Below, piece after piece: positions 32,871 through 45,061 of a stretch of DNA of 64,000 nucleotides. Each line of letters starts with the position of its first letter. The stretch's first letter is position 1. The translations under genes were made by a program, and so were the position numbers. Origin of the DNA: Grammothele lineata (lineage: Eukaryota > Basidiomycota > Agaricomycetes > Polyporales > Polyporaceae). The notes beneath the pieces are model-generated. The model was not told the DNA's origin. It worked only from the letters and a program-made list of their open reading frames with translations, and searched no databases. The stretch spans positions 186,001-250,000 of the forward strand of contig NDFF03000061.1 in assembly GCA_002150815.3 (NCBI GenBank), read 5' to 3'.

Positions 32871-34472
32871 CTACCGCCCCCCACCGACCCCAATGGGCTG
32901 GCGCATATACGGCCCGTTCATCGGCCCATACGGCGTCGTCGGCATCTGCGCGGGCATCGCGCCCGCCATCGCAGGCGTCGTGAGCGCCCCCGGCATGCCC
33001 ATGACGCCCCCCGGGCCGGGGCCGGGCCCAGGCGGAGGCGGGGGCGCCGCGCGGTCCTCGCGCTCGGCGAGCGTCGCGGCGGTCCCCGTGCGTGCGTGCT
33101 CGGCCGCGCCGTTCGGGAGCGTGAAGGTCTGCCCGAGCCCGTAGAGCTTGCCAGCCATCTCGGGGTCGTCGAGCGCCCCGCCGAAGTAGGTCTCGCGCAG
33201 TTTGAAGAAGGTGGATGCGGTTAGGAGCGAGTCGGACCCCGCTTGGTGGGACGCGCCGACGCGCATGACCTGGCGGGGAGGAGGCGGGGAGGTCAGCGGA
33301 GGCGCGGAGATGGAGCGTGGAGGGGGTTGCGGTGGTGGGTGGGGATGGAACGGCGAGGGGCACGTCCGGTAGCAGCGTCCGTGGCGGTAGATGCACCCAC
33401 CACAGGCGATCTACCCGAGCGGCCCTGTAGCGAGTGGGAGATGACGTACCCCAAGCTCATCCGCGACGTCTTGCAAGCCGCCCTTGAGACCTTTGCATGA
33501 GCGCATGACGAACTTGATGTCGTAGATTGTCGGGAACCACGTGTGGAGGACGTCAAAGAACGCCTCTTCGTTCGTCGGCAACGACTGGCCCGTGAGCAGC
33601 TTGACGAAGTAACCGAAGTCGTAGCCACTGCCGGGGGCGCGCACAAGCGCGGTCAGCACCGATCCTAGTACCGTCCTCAGCCCATAGATGGCAACCCGCT
33701 GCCGAGCGGGGGGCGCGGCCCCGCCCGCGCGGGTGCGCCCCCGGGCGACAACAGCACGACGACACGACACAACACGACACCGCACGACGCGATTCGCTCC
33801 CGATGAGAGGCCTTTCCCGGCCTCGTTGCCGCGACGTGTATGCCCCGAGGGCGACCGCCATCAGGCACTTTAATGAATTCTCTCACCTGTGAAAGGATAT
33901 CCATTTTGTGTCGGGCGACAGCACGAGGCCAGACGTAATCATGAGCTCAGCAAAGTCATTCGGCTCGATACCCATATCTTGATGGCGTTGCAGGTCGATG
34001 CCCGAGTTCTGAAGGAGATCTAATGACTCGGGGGCATACATATCGTTCCTGTCGATTACGTAAGCATAACGACCCGGCATAACAACACCAAGTGGCCCAA
34101 GCCGTCATGGGGAAAACGTACTCCGCGCTGAACTTGAAATTGAACTGCCATGTAGATACCTCTTGTGGAAAGTGTCCCTCCTCGTCCGCCAAAGTGAGCC
34201 CAACCTGGATAATCTTGAGGAGGTCGACGTTGCATCGCATCGTCTGATAGTGGTAGTCCGATGATGTCTTGAACGCGCCTATTGGCCGGGCGACAACCCC
34301 GGGAAACTCGGTGTCCTAGAAGAAAAAGAGAAGGATTGAACATGGCGGCGTCGGCAAGAAGCAGGCGGGGGAAACGAACCAGTGCAACATAGGGATACTT
34401 CTCAATGAGGTCTCGAATGTTGTTCATCTCTAGTTCGAGATTAGGTGCCCATACTTCCCGTATTCGAGACAT
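32871..34472 (-). CDS. POP2: CCR4-NOT deadenylase subunit CAF1/POP2
   Basis: Five exons are seen: 34472-34380, 34315-34122, 34048-33887, 33627-33450 and 33269-32871; the product is 341 aa. The start [20 protein letters not shown] is the classic CAF1 N-terminus. Exonuclease residues of the DEDD-h type are visible: D32 and E34 in DTEFPG, D153 in [10 protein letters not shown], and H217 and D222 in [12 protein letters not shown]. Family landmarks [21 protein letters not shown] and [14 protein letters not shown] are present in order. After residue 255 or so the protein has a Gly/Pro/Met-rich tail. The enzyme shortens mRNA poly(A) tails in the cytoplasm as part of CCR4-NOT, as is established for the family. 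The ATG at 34472 gives the expected N-terminus with no missing residues. Confidence 0.95.
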
Positions 34473-36884
34473 ACTGTTGCGCAGAGGTTATCGAGGGTAG
34501 CAACTCAGTTGCTGGAAGAAGAGGCGGCGAACGATGGTGAAGGACGGTGAGAGAGCCGTTGGTGCGAGTGAGCATACGCGGTGTTTGTGCCCTGTTTGGC
34601 AGGTCAAGTCGGGCGCTTCGCTTACTCCTCCCACTCCCTAGACGCCCTACACTCAGCTTCTCATCATTCACTCAGGTCATGCGACGAATCCGGAGATATC
34701 CCGACCAACCACCTTCGTACGGCAACATCACTTCCGAAACCCCGAACCAAGTCTGGACAAGAGACGAGTCTTTTCTATATCCCCACGACACTTCAGCAGG
34801 TCTAGGAGAATCTCCCATGTCTCGAGCTACAACTAGTGATAGGATAAGTGCCCGGTCAGCCAAAGGGCACACATGAAAATATCAGGTGGGAACCCAGATG
34901 CTGCATAACTATATATACTGAATATAACTCTGATGATCTCTCGTCTCGCTTATAGAGCATTATCTGGAGTCCGTGACGAGTCTTGGAGGGGGGTCAGAGT
35001 GTTAAAGGAATGTCTAATCTCTCCCAGAAATGATTGTATCGAACTCACTAGCCCGTTGTTCACAAGGTACACCTGCACGACCATAAATCCTCGGGATCGT
35101 CGTCGCAGTCATCCATCGCAATAGCGAAGCACTTGGCCTACGCGTACACGCGAAAGTCCAATGTACCCCTCTAAAGCGATGACGAGTGCCAACGACGATG
35201 CCTCGGACGGATGGATCGGCAGGAATACCTTGACGCCACGGGTTATATAAAACTGGGCACATTAGATCAAAGCTCACCCCCGTAGACTCCCCAAACGATG
35301 TTGTGTCCCGTGGCTGAGCGGCGAAGTCGACAGGGATCAGCTACATCACTGCAACGCATGTAGGAACAAGAGCTCATGAAGTACGCCTTTGGTTGGAGCC
35401 GTGATGCGAGTCAAGTATGCTACTAAATAGCTTGGACTATGTGGGGTGATGGTGGCTGAGGGTCGGTTTGTCAAAGGAGCTTTTATTCTCCCAGGTTCAC
35501 CCTCCGCCTATAATTTCAACGTCCTACCATTGCAGCTTCAACGAACACTCACGTGCGCATGTACCCCACAAAAACTCAGCATACCTCATGCACATCCGGC
35601 GCCCACACAGAGTACGACACCTTACGCTTCTGGGCCCTCGATGGCCAGGGCCCTTTACCAAATTGAAGCGGACAACCTCGAAACGCGCGGCAGAACCACC
35701 TCCCCGTGGTGCCTACATTAGGACATCGCACTCGCTGATTTGAGCGCGACTAACGTTAAGCATCCGGTTGTTTCCTATCCGGATGATCCTCGTTCTAAGG
35801 CGTTCGGCGCTGGAAGTTCTTCTCTCGCGTACCGAGCGCTGAAGCTGAACGTGCCTTCATCGCTCCGGGACTTACTTCTCCACATGTAAATCTGAGACAC
35901 CTATGGATAGCTACCCATAGCGGATGAAGCTCTGTTACAATTGTCGCTACTTCATCGAAGGCCCTATCTCTGGAAGACGCTCCATGGCGGCGCCGGGGCG
36001 TTTCTTCACTCACGGTATGCACCCACGACTCGGATGGGCCCAAAGGCCACAATCCCTGGGTACGGGCACGGGCGGCAGGGGCAAATCTGTGTAGCACGAG
36101 GCCGCGTTGGTGGGGACGCTCTCGTTTATCCTCCCGCGCACGTCTTGTCCGCCATCGCATTTTTTTCTCGCTTGGCTGCTCCAAACTCAGCGATGACGTC
36201 CCCGTCTCCTCGATTCCCATCGGCGCCTCGGCCGGTCGTGTTACCAGCTATAGGTTTCTGATCCCGAGCGTGTTGTTTTGCGTTCTCGATCGCATGATCC
36301 GAAACGACGGACTGATGGCTCATGTACTTGAGGTCCGAGACGATTTTCAAGATGTCTCGAGACGCTCAAGGTCGAGATGGGATGAAGGAGTTTTTACTAG
36401 TATTTGGCACATTTAGAAGGACCTCTTGGTTCCGGAGAACACGCGCGCAAAACTGCGGGATCCCCGATCAGAAATCCTAACCAAGTACAAAGCTCCAGGC
36501 ATTCCGCACACTTGCCGCGGAAGTTTCTGGCGCTGCAGTGCACTAGACGTCGAGGCACCCTCGAATCGTATTGGATGCAACGGCATGCAGTGAACAAGAT
36601 AACGTGACATCGGGCGATGTGTACGGGATTGGTACCGGCGGACTCTACGCGCTCGCAGGACACCTTTTCCAGAAGGAAAGAGCTCTCCTCCTCCGCGCAG
36701 CGCCGCCTTACCGGTGCAAGACAGAACGTACGCGGTCCGAACCCAACAGTCTAGCCACATCGAGCGTCCACACGGGCCCTCCGGTAGGGCAGCCTGTACG
36801 TATGAGAACTCAGGGTGAGCGGTGTGTGCGATAGTCATCCAATACCTCAGCGCGCTCGTGCCACTTACCACAAGGGACGATCCT
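34473..36884. other. intergenic region with no supported gene
   Basis: This lies between the CAF1 promoter and the Bzz1-like 3' end. Composition is less GC-rich than the neighbouring deserts. I looked for conserved peptides in all frames and found none; short stretches near 36400-36600 and 35900-36050 look protein-like but no frame or splice set gives a sensible product. Decayed transposon or gene relics are possible. Confidence 0.45.
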
Positions 36885-39800
36885 CTACACGTCTTCGACC
36901 TGTGAGCGCGAAACGACCGAGGAAAGAGGGCGTCAGAGGAATACGCCGTGTCGCGCGGACGGTCAGAACGCGGCCTTACGTAGTTGCTCGGGAATATACC
37001 CTTCTTCCCGCCCGAATCGATGCCTGCGTGAGATCACGACGCGCGTCAGCAGTGAGCAGCGTTGTGGGACGAAGGCAGATCCCTAGCGCTCGACGCGCGC
37101 AAGGCAGCTGCGCGCGCCCCGAACGAGCGGGCTCCTAGGAGCCGAATGATGGTAAATGAACCCGCGCACCTTCCCACCATCCATCAGCATAGTTCCGCCC
37201 ACCGGACGGGCCGTCGGTGAGCTGGATGAGCTTGCCTTCCTCGACGTCGAGTTCGTCTGGTCCTTGTGCCATGTACGCATATATACCGCGAACTGTCACG
37301 CCGGGAGGAAGCGATGATAACTGTAGTAAGCCACCCTCTCGTCGCAAAGCGCGGCGGCGAACATCTAGCAAGGACATACCGTAATTCCCTGTGCTCTGCG
37401 GGTTTCCAGGAGTCGGCGTGGCGCTCCTCTGCACCGGGACCTCTGATGCGTCCAGAAGCTCGACGTACGATGCCGGAACGAGCCCCCTACCGCCTACGGC
37501 GTCGGCGACTTTCACCCATCCAGAACCATCATCTTCTTCCAGCACATGCACCCTACTCTCGGCTAACGCGCGCGCGCACATGGTCAGCGGTCAGCGACCA
37601 ACGGCGAGCGCCGGTGGCGGCGGCGAGGGGCTGCCAGGGCAGGCGATGAGGATGTGCTCACCAGAGACAGAGAGTTCAAACGGAGACGTCGGCTCGAAGT
37701 CGAATAGGACACGTGCGACGGGACCAGGGGCGCTCTCCTCGGCGCTGTGCGTGGACGGAGCGAAGGACGAGGGCGTGGGTGTGGCTTGTCCTGACAGGGC
37801 TTTACGCCACGGGTGAGCACATGCGCGGCAGGCACGACAGCGAGGACAAGATGGTGCGACTCACTTTGCGACTCCGTATGGGAAATGGTGGAGACCGATC
37901 TGGATAATGAGGAGAGCGAGGAAACAGAGTCGGACGAGTGGTGGCCGTGGCCTCCATGACGCGAGCCGGTGCAGTCAGCGGGCAGCTGTTCGAATGATAA
38001 TCAGCTCACAGGGGTGGGAAGCTTTCGGCGCACCTTCAGCTCGCACTTTGAATGTACAGATATGCCGCAAGCTTTGCACGTCTTCCCCTGTTTACTGAGG
38101 CCCCAGATGGACGACTAGATGGGTGTTCGGCCGACAAGAGGGGTAGGTGAGTGCGCATCGCGGGACGAAGATACGGATGATGGACCTTGCAGTATGCACA
38201 CGAGGCAGGAATCGAGAAAGAGGTGCTCTTGAATGAATGTGGATTTTGAGCGCCTTCGTCCCCTGTTACGAAAGAAGCAGCCAACGTGGCACGCCATCAG
38301 TCGACAGGTTTGCCGAAAGATAACCAAACGACGCGCGAATTGGAACAGAGCATCTCCGCAGAAGCCGGGTCAGGTGAGACAGGAACTTACCATGCAACGC
38401 CGAGGAGATTGTGTCGACCTCAGTGTTCAGGATTGCACCCGATGTCTCATAAAAAGCGAGTGCATGATGGGCATCCAAGTAGTTCTTTATGCCATCACAT
38501 ATCGGTTGGCGGTGTAGCATTTGCAAGTTAGCAACATTCCCATGATGCGGCGCCCACAACGGCTACGTACATCAAGAACTTCATCGGCATTTCCCAATAT
38601 GGGGTCCCCAGTATATGCCGTTACTAGCTTGGCGAGCTGTTCCGTGTCCTTACCTGGACAAATGGTATGTTAAAATAGACTCTCTACTTAATCGAGGTCC
38701 GGGACGCACGCTTAGAGTTCAAAACAGGCTCAAGCTCTTGAAGCTTTGCCCGACATTTGCTGAGGCGATTCTGCAAATAGACCTTTGGGGCGGGTTCCAC
38801 ACTCATGTCACCCTAGAACAAGATGAGTAAGATGAGATACAGCGGACAGTCTGGTACGTACATGGTCGTAGTGGGTGGCGCATGGTTCGAAGGTCCAGTC
38901 TGGTGGTGCCGCGAATGAAGATATGTTGTGATCAATGAAGATGTCCTGATCAGCGCCAGGGTTAACGGCAGCCAACGCCGTCTCGCAATTGGTAAAGTGA
39001 GTCCGCATGATGTCCAGATGCTTCAGATGAAGCGTTTGGGCGTTCTTCATGATGCTGATAAAACTGCCCAAAAGTCGCGTCTGCAGGTCCTCTACGCAAA
39101 CCTCAGAAGGTCGACGACAAAGGACCGACAACCATCGACAACTCACGAAATTGCTGGATCCAGGTCTGTAAGCGTATCTCTCTGTGCAACAGGTAGACGT
39201 GTATGAACTTACATCCTCTAGGATAGGGAGGTCCCCGTCGTAGACCTTCGATTTCACTTTGTTTGCGACGGCGATTGAGATGAGGTAAGCGCTGGGGTAT
39301 AATTAGCGCAGACGTAGTAGCGATGAGACCGTTCATACTTTTTGCTGTTGAGCATGTCTACTTGCTGTTGCTCGTATTGTCTCGCTGCACGTTCGGCGTG
39401 GCGGTCGTCAGATGAGCGTTCCTATAGGCAGGTCACGATATGATCAGTGGCGCATCCATCCATATGAGCAAGGGTTCGACCTGTTTCTGCCTGTACGCAT
39501 CTACTTCAACACATTCTTCGTCATACTGTTCTATGTTAGCGGTGACTTCTAGAAAGGCGAAGGGCGTGGACAACCTTCTGCTTACTCTGCGATGGACATT
39601 CGTTAGTGGGGAGGTGTCTCAAAGAGATTACGATTCTGACCTTGGCACGATCAGAGTAGGTTCGATCTCTGTCCGCTAAGAGCTTCTGGTAGTATTGAAT
39701 TTGCTTCTTCTTGGCCTCCTCATGTTTCCGTTCCGTAGTCCTTAAGGGCTCGATGATCTGACCACCATACGCGTCGGCGAGGTTTATGTGGTCTTGTGCT

Positions 39801-40312
39801 GTATCGCTCATCGAGGTCAAGATTTGTGTGTAAGCTTTGTCCAGAGTACTGCGCATCAGGGATACACTCAGATGAGAAACGCAGTAGACAAAACGCGCTA
39901 CAGACCTTTGCTTGATTGTGTTTTCGTCGTAGGGTTTGGTAGGTTCGTGTCCGACGACAAGCGCTGGCATCTTCTTCGCCTTCTTCTCTGCCGCCTTGCG
40001 CACCAGAAGCTGCAGCTTAAAGGCATATTCGCGCTCGAGAGCCGCTCTCTGCTGGTGGAGGTCTCGTACCTAATTGTGATGGCGGTCGTTCGTCAGAGGG
40101 AGACCGATTATTCACGACGCTGAATTATGAATGAAACCTACATCTTGCAGGAGTTCTAATTGAGCATCACTGAGAGATGCAATCCGGTCAACCTGGTCCT
40201 GCCAAAAGATATCAGGAAACAATCACACGATACGGGCAGTATCAAAGGCTAAACTCGGGAGACTTACGGGAAGATGCTGTCCGTATGTTTGTCCGCCCGC
40301 TGTAACGGCCAT
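36885..40312 (-). CDS. BZZ1: Bzz1-type protein: F-BAR, C1 and two SH3 domains, 21 exons
   Basis: The product is 664 aa. Exons are 40312-40268, 40198-40142, 40069-39906, 39848-39641, 39586-39575, 39525-39481, 39421-39339, 39291-39213, 39165-39147, 39091-38862, 38812-38710, 38653-38571, 38484-38391, 38262-38186, 38114-38034, 37985-37865, 37790-37662, 37562-37380, 37292-37170, 37023-36980 and 36899-36885. All joins are GT-AG and in phase. The first 270 residues or so form an F-BAR domain (LHQQRAALEREYAFKLQLLV, YYQKLLADRD, RHAERAARQYEQQQVDMLN). A C1 zinc domain has all ligands: H416, C429, C432, C446, C449, H454, C457 and C465. SH3 domains lie at about 526-585 (ARVLFDFEP, GLVPASYVELL) and 606-664 (GIYAYMAQGPDELDVEEG, GIFPSNYVEDV). 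The family links membrane curvature to Las17/WASP-driven actin assembly at endocytic sites. Confidence 0.9.
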
Positions 40313-40931
40313 GCTTTGACCGTGGGTTGATTCCAGATAGGAGTGTCCTCTAAGGTTGGTGCCTGAGATTCGTCGACGGCGGAGAAGAATAGGAGATGGT
40401 GAGCGTGGACAGACACCGACTAGACTGACGTCCTGCTCGTTGAACGGCCGCGGTGGCGGCGCTCGGGGCGACACACATCGCGATTTCTTGTTCGGCCCGA
40501 GAGCCTGATCCGGCTGCGCCTTGCCTTATGCGGTCTCCTCCGGTGCCCAGGCCTCTGCGCTGGCGAACTTCGCTTGAAGCGCCGGTCACTCATGGGTTGT
40601 CTCTCCGCCGCATCCACGCATGGCGAAGCAAGCTGTGGGCCACTCAAACTTCTTCAGCATCCATCTCACTCGATCCCCACAATCCAGACTCGTCTGCTCC
40701 AGCTTTACAAGCGCGGTCCCTATTTACCCCACCCGCGGGATGTCACGATGTTCCGCTCAATCCATGCTTGCGCGTACTGCCCTTGCGATGTTCATCCTCC
40801 GCGATGAACGGCTGGGTTTCCCATGGTAACGAACGGTGAGCTTAAAAGAGCGATTTGTCCATTGACGCAAGTTCTCTGCGGGTATTGTTGGCGTGATAGC
40901 ATCCGGAACGTTTGTTGTGTGGAATCATAAT

Positions 40932-41552
40932 CTAGGACTCACCACCTTGATGACTTCTTCGCCGTTCGAGTAAATGGATGGTGTTTTCCGCTTCAATAAT
41001 GCTATTCACTAGGCTAGTGATCGCCTTACAATCTACATCGGTGGGTTCACGGTGAGCCTCTATCTTGGCTGCTGCTATGACAGTTATGTTCTGACTGACG
41101 CTCCTTCCATAGATTGATATCTGTCTACTGTTGTGGCGGAGCACGCTAGTGCTAACGTCGGGAATGACCTGGATCGTGTAAACCACGAGCGTGGATACGT
41201 CTCCAGAACACGTTATAGGAGCGTGGGTACCACATGCCTGTTGATGACAGCGCGCACGACCTTCGCATCGCCTCTGGGCAGTCAGAACGCGCCGCCATTG
41301 ACGTAAGTAACGCTGCTGTGAGCTTACCCCTTCATCGCCTAGAACGCACTGTACACCTTCATCCAAGACCCGTGCCCATTCAAGAATGCTGCCGAATAGT
41401 GCGATGGCAATCGCCGAGGTCACGCACCCCACTTCATGAGAGTGAGTCAACATATTATGTGCACCGTGTCCCAGATGCAGAACGGTCTCGAACCATCTTC
41501 TGGTTTCAGACTGCCCCCAACTTACCCACGAAGTGCTGGTATGGACATGCAT
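40932..41552 (-). CDS. uncertain unknown protein, possible single or broken exon
   Basis: A 206-codon frame starts with ATG and ends with a stop at 40932, in DNA that is not unusually GC-rich, so such length by chance is not very likely. The middle contains a hydrophobic stretch (TSAIAIALFGSILEWARVL). The C-terminal part is helical and charged (DCKAITSLVNSIIEAENTIH). A possible donor near 41320 and peptide-like text upstream suggest it could be part of a spliced gene or a decaying one. I do not recognise a family, and no function is offered. Confidence 0.3.
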   Translation of the reverse strand: MHVHTSTSWVSWGQSETRRWFETVLHLGHGAHNMLTHSHEVGCVTSAIAIALFGSILEWARVLDEGVQCVLGDEGVSSQQRYLRQWRRVLTAQRRCEGRARCHQQACGTHAPITCSGDVSTLVVYTIQVIPDVSTSVLRHNSRQISIYGRSVSQNITVIAAAKIEAHREPTDVDCKAITSLVNSIIEAENTIHLLERRRSHQGGES

Positions 41553-42735
41553 TTACCGCCACGTAGCGCCATGGACGACCCAATGGCCTCAAAATTGAAA
41601 GCAAGACGATATTGGTGATGGCATGACGTCAAGGGCCGTAGTCTGTTGCCAACAACGTCGGCTACGTCCGAGGTGTCTCCAGGCGCTCTGGTACGTCGTG
41701 CGCGATGACCAGACTTCTCCGACAAGATCGAATATTTTGCGGACAACCATCGGGCCGCCTACGGGCCAGGAGAATTCGGGCGCCCAAGATCTGGTCTCGA
41801 CCACGAGACGCGCCGCAACTTCGTACGGCGTATTCGCCCTCCGTCAAAATTTCGTGTCCCCAGTACTTGTCACCGTTTTCTCAAACAGCGATCATCCATC
41901 GTATGGCGATATGTTCACACTCGACTCAAAACGCCACATCACTTCGACGTCAGCACCCACTCTGGCTCGCCCCAAATCGCCAGGAACAACCCATTCTTGC
42001 AGTGAGTGTCCACGCCACCGTGCGCGATGCACATGGATGGGTGGAGCGTTCTAGATGGCACTAATTGCTGCCTAAAGCCTATAGGTTTCGAATCGCTTTT
42101 AGCCCCTTACTTGCTCGGAACCGACACCCTCGTTCCTGGGGGACAGGCGCTCGCTGGCTGATCGCTGAGCAGGAAAACTTCCGAATCGAGGCGACCGCTG
42201 TGCCGCCGACGGGCGCTCCGGCGGTCCGCCACCCGCTCGTCCAATGGCGGCGCCGGCGTCGTCGGTGGATCCGGACTGGCCGCGCGCGGACCGCGCGTTG
42301 TGTTGCGCGCCGGCTGTGCACGTTGCCTGCACGACCTCTACAACCGCCACGCCTACCGCTCGTGTAAATCCGTCGTCGCCATTCATCCTCGGGCATGCAG
42401 CAACATCCGACCGCAGTCCGCGCGCTCTCAAGCCTACGGTCTCCGTCTCACGTCGTCCATCATTGCGCCGTTCCGTGGCGGCATCCGTCCCCGGTAACGC
42501 CCACCGCCCGGAGCCCGTGCCCTCGACGTCAAAAGGTAATCATGAATAATGCTCCCGATCTCATTTTTTTCGGGGTGGGTGTCCCATCCATCCCGGCGCG
42601 CTGTTCAGAGGCGGTCTCGGCCAAGCGGGCCCTCTGCCGCCGTTGCTTGGCCGATCCATCCTCCTGCCAGGAAACGCAGACCAATAGATGAAGTAATCCA
42701 CACACTTCCACGCACGCCTCCCATGCATCCGCGGG

Positions 42736-42743
42736 TATAAAAG
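42736..42743 (+). promoter_or_regulatory. TATA box of the RlpA-like gene
   Basis: A consensus TATAAAAG lies about 137 bp upstream of the ATG at 42873. It fits a strongly regulated gene encoding a secreted protein and is one of the clearest core-promoter elements in the window. Confidence 0.7.
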
Positions 42744-42872
42744 AGACCTTTGTCCTCGTCCTTGGAGTCCCTCACGAGTCCTACTCGCCGTCGCTCCACT
42801 CCTCCCTTCCCCTACCCGCCTTACGATCCCCACGCCCTCTACGACCGCCACCCGCGCCACCCTACCACAACA

Positions 42873-43523
42873 ATGTCGCCCTTCACGTTCCTCCTCTTCA
42901 TCTTTGCGCTCATTTGCGCTGTGCTCGCTGCTCCCGTTAACCTCGAGAAGCGCATCACGCACTCTGGACGTGTACGCCTTCAGCTTCTCGCTTCATCTCC
43001 GTGACTTGCGCTGACCATGTTCTCCACCTCGCGTACAGGGAACCTGGTTCGACGTCGGACTCGGCGCATGCGGCAAGACGAACGTCAACAGCGACAAGAT
43101 TGTCGCCATCTCGTCGCAAATTTACGGCTCCGGCGGCAACTGCGAGCAGGTCAGTCGCTTCCTTTGTTCCTTTGTCGCGGAACGCGTTCGCTGACGCCTT
43201 CGGTCCCAGTGGATGCAAATCACGAACACCGCCAACGGCAAGTCTGCGTACGGCAAGGTCCGCGACGAATGCCCGGGCTGCGGTGAATACGACATTGGTG
43301 AGCGCGACGCTTCCACCACTATCTCCGCTCTCCGTGCCGCTGGGGTACTCCACTGTGCCTCGGTGTGCACGGGTGCACTTAGCTTCCAGCAGACGCGTTG
43401 CTAACTCCGTTCCGCACGTGCGCTTCAGACATGAGCCCGTCCCTCTTCGAGGAGCTCGGCAGCCTTGACACTGGCGTCCTCAAAGTCTCGTGGCACTACG
43501 AGAACAAGGACTTCGAGCCTTGA
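42873..43523 (+). CDS. secreted RlpA-like/barwin-like double-psi beta-barrel protein
   Basis: Four exons are seen, 42873-42971, 43039-43149, 43210-43297 and 43429-43523; the product is 130 aa. A signal peptide (FTFLLFIFALICAVLA) covers about the first 20 residues. A dibasic KR at about residues 26-27 could be a Kex2-type cleavage site. The mature part reads GTWFDVGLGACG, VAISSQIYG, CEQWMQITN, KVRDECPGCGEYDIDMSPSLF and VLKVSWHYE. This is the compact double-psi beta-barrel seen in the RlpA-like, barwin and expansin-related superfamily. Basidiomycete relatives are often annotated riboflavin-aldehyde-forming or expansin-like, but activity is usually unproven. Cysteines are placed as expected for disulphides. 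It has a TATA box and lies alone between two gene-poor regions. An extracellular or cell-wall role is inference. Confidence 0.88.
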
Positions 43524-45061
43524 GCGCCCGCGCTCAGGCTCGCGCTACCCTTCCTCCCGGTCTTGCGCCCCTCATCCCCTTGCGCCACCGACAACCCATA
43601 GAGTCCCGTTTTCTTTCCCCGGTCTCGCTCGGTCTCTCTCACGGTGTTTATTCGGGCTATTTATCTGCACCCCGGCCTTTCCGTGCACGGGCGCGGATCC
43701 GGGACGCCGTCTCAAGCTCGCGCTCCGGGAGCGCGAAGGGCAGAAGCTTCCCCTAAAAATATTGGCCGGCGCCCCGCGCGCGCGTGTGCTCTAGAAGCGC
43801 ACCCGCCCGGCCGCGCCGCTCGTCCCCCATACGACTACGACTCATAGAAGAAATACTTACGCGCGCGACGGGTTATGTCTTTTTACTAGAGAAGTGTACT
43901 TCAAACCTTGTATAAACGTGTACCAGACGTCCCTGGCTGTAGGTTCGTGTACTACTATTACCGTACCACTACTGCCTTTATGCAATTGCATGACCATTTA
44001 CTTGCTATTTCGCGATGATACGATTAATTGTGCGCTGCCTGCATGCACGTGCACCGCCTTCCACGTCCAACAACCGTAAACCCCGCGTTTGCGTGCATTC
44101 AACGAATCGAACTGCGGCGGACTGTGCACCTCTCCGGAGGATCCGACGTCTCCGTTCGCCACGTCTTCTTCCCCAAACCCCATAGAGGCATAGACATAGG
44201 CCGCATACAAGCGCAAGTGGGCGCCCCGTGCGCGTCTAGGTTGTATAAGGCGCGAAAGGCGCGCATCACTCGATGACGCACGCGTACACGCCTCACACAC
44301 GCTCCGGGGGCGTGCGTAGTGCGCGCCGGACCACGTCTTCGCCGCGTCCGACATCCGCCGTACGTGGGCGACGACAGACGGCGTTCGCGAGGCGTTCGCG
44401 GCCATCGTGATGCGGGCTACTGCCATGGACGCCGCCGCCGCTGCCGAGGCGGTGTTAGTGGTGCTTCGACGCCGGTCCGCTCGACGTTCGCGCTCGAGCG
44501 TAACAAACCGGGACCAGACGGCGGAGGCGCGCGAGGGCGTACGGCAGGAACGGGCTGTGACCTCGGGGGAGGAAGATTGACAGATGACTGTGGGATTCAT
44601 TACTGCGCGCGGTTCTGCTACTGTGCGCCGGTCGTCAGTGCTATACTAAGCATACGTAAGATGAGATAGCGTACTAGCAACAGGAGATGGATACGTGATT
44701 AGGTCCGTGGGGTGATCGGGATGGTCTGCATATAGCGAGATTCGAAGTACCGAGAGCTATGGATACAACATAGATGAACGTGTGGGCTGTGGGATATACA
44801 TAATGGCCGGCGTGGGGATCATCGAGGGGGAAGACGTCTATGTCCGCGACTGCGCGACCGCGCGCGAGACACGGGGCGGATATGCGGGCGTACACGACGT
44901 AGTCGGATACATTATGGCCGGGCATAGCATGTCGTCCAAATGTGGTCGTAGGCAGGGCGTGGCGCGGGCACGGGAGCGAGTAAGCAGAACGGCGCGGGGC
45001 GCTCCTCGTAACGCGCGTTCCTGGCGTGCGCGAATGGACATTGGGAACCGCGCCGCCGACG
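43524..45061. other. intergenic region
   Basis: I see no supported gene. The first few hundred bases are the 3' region of the RlpA-like gene. The minus-strand frame over 43998-44600 is Arg/Ser/Ala-rich and its first start is not convincing. Confidence 0.5.

Larger units (their letters stand above)
40313..42872. other. intergenic region with one weak gene candidate
   Basis: This runs upstream of the Bzz1-like gene and of the RlpA-like gene. Apart from the open frame at 40932-41552 and a GC-rich ORF beginning at an ATG at 42244 (about 101 codons, no family match), I see nothing supported. The interval 41650-42060 on the minus strand has peptide-like text (RKIFDLVGEVW, ACPYQHFV) in changing frames. 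Confidence 0.4.
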
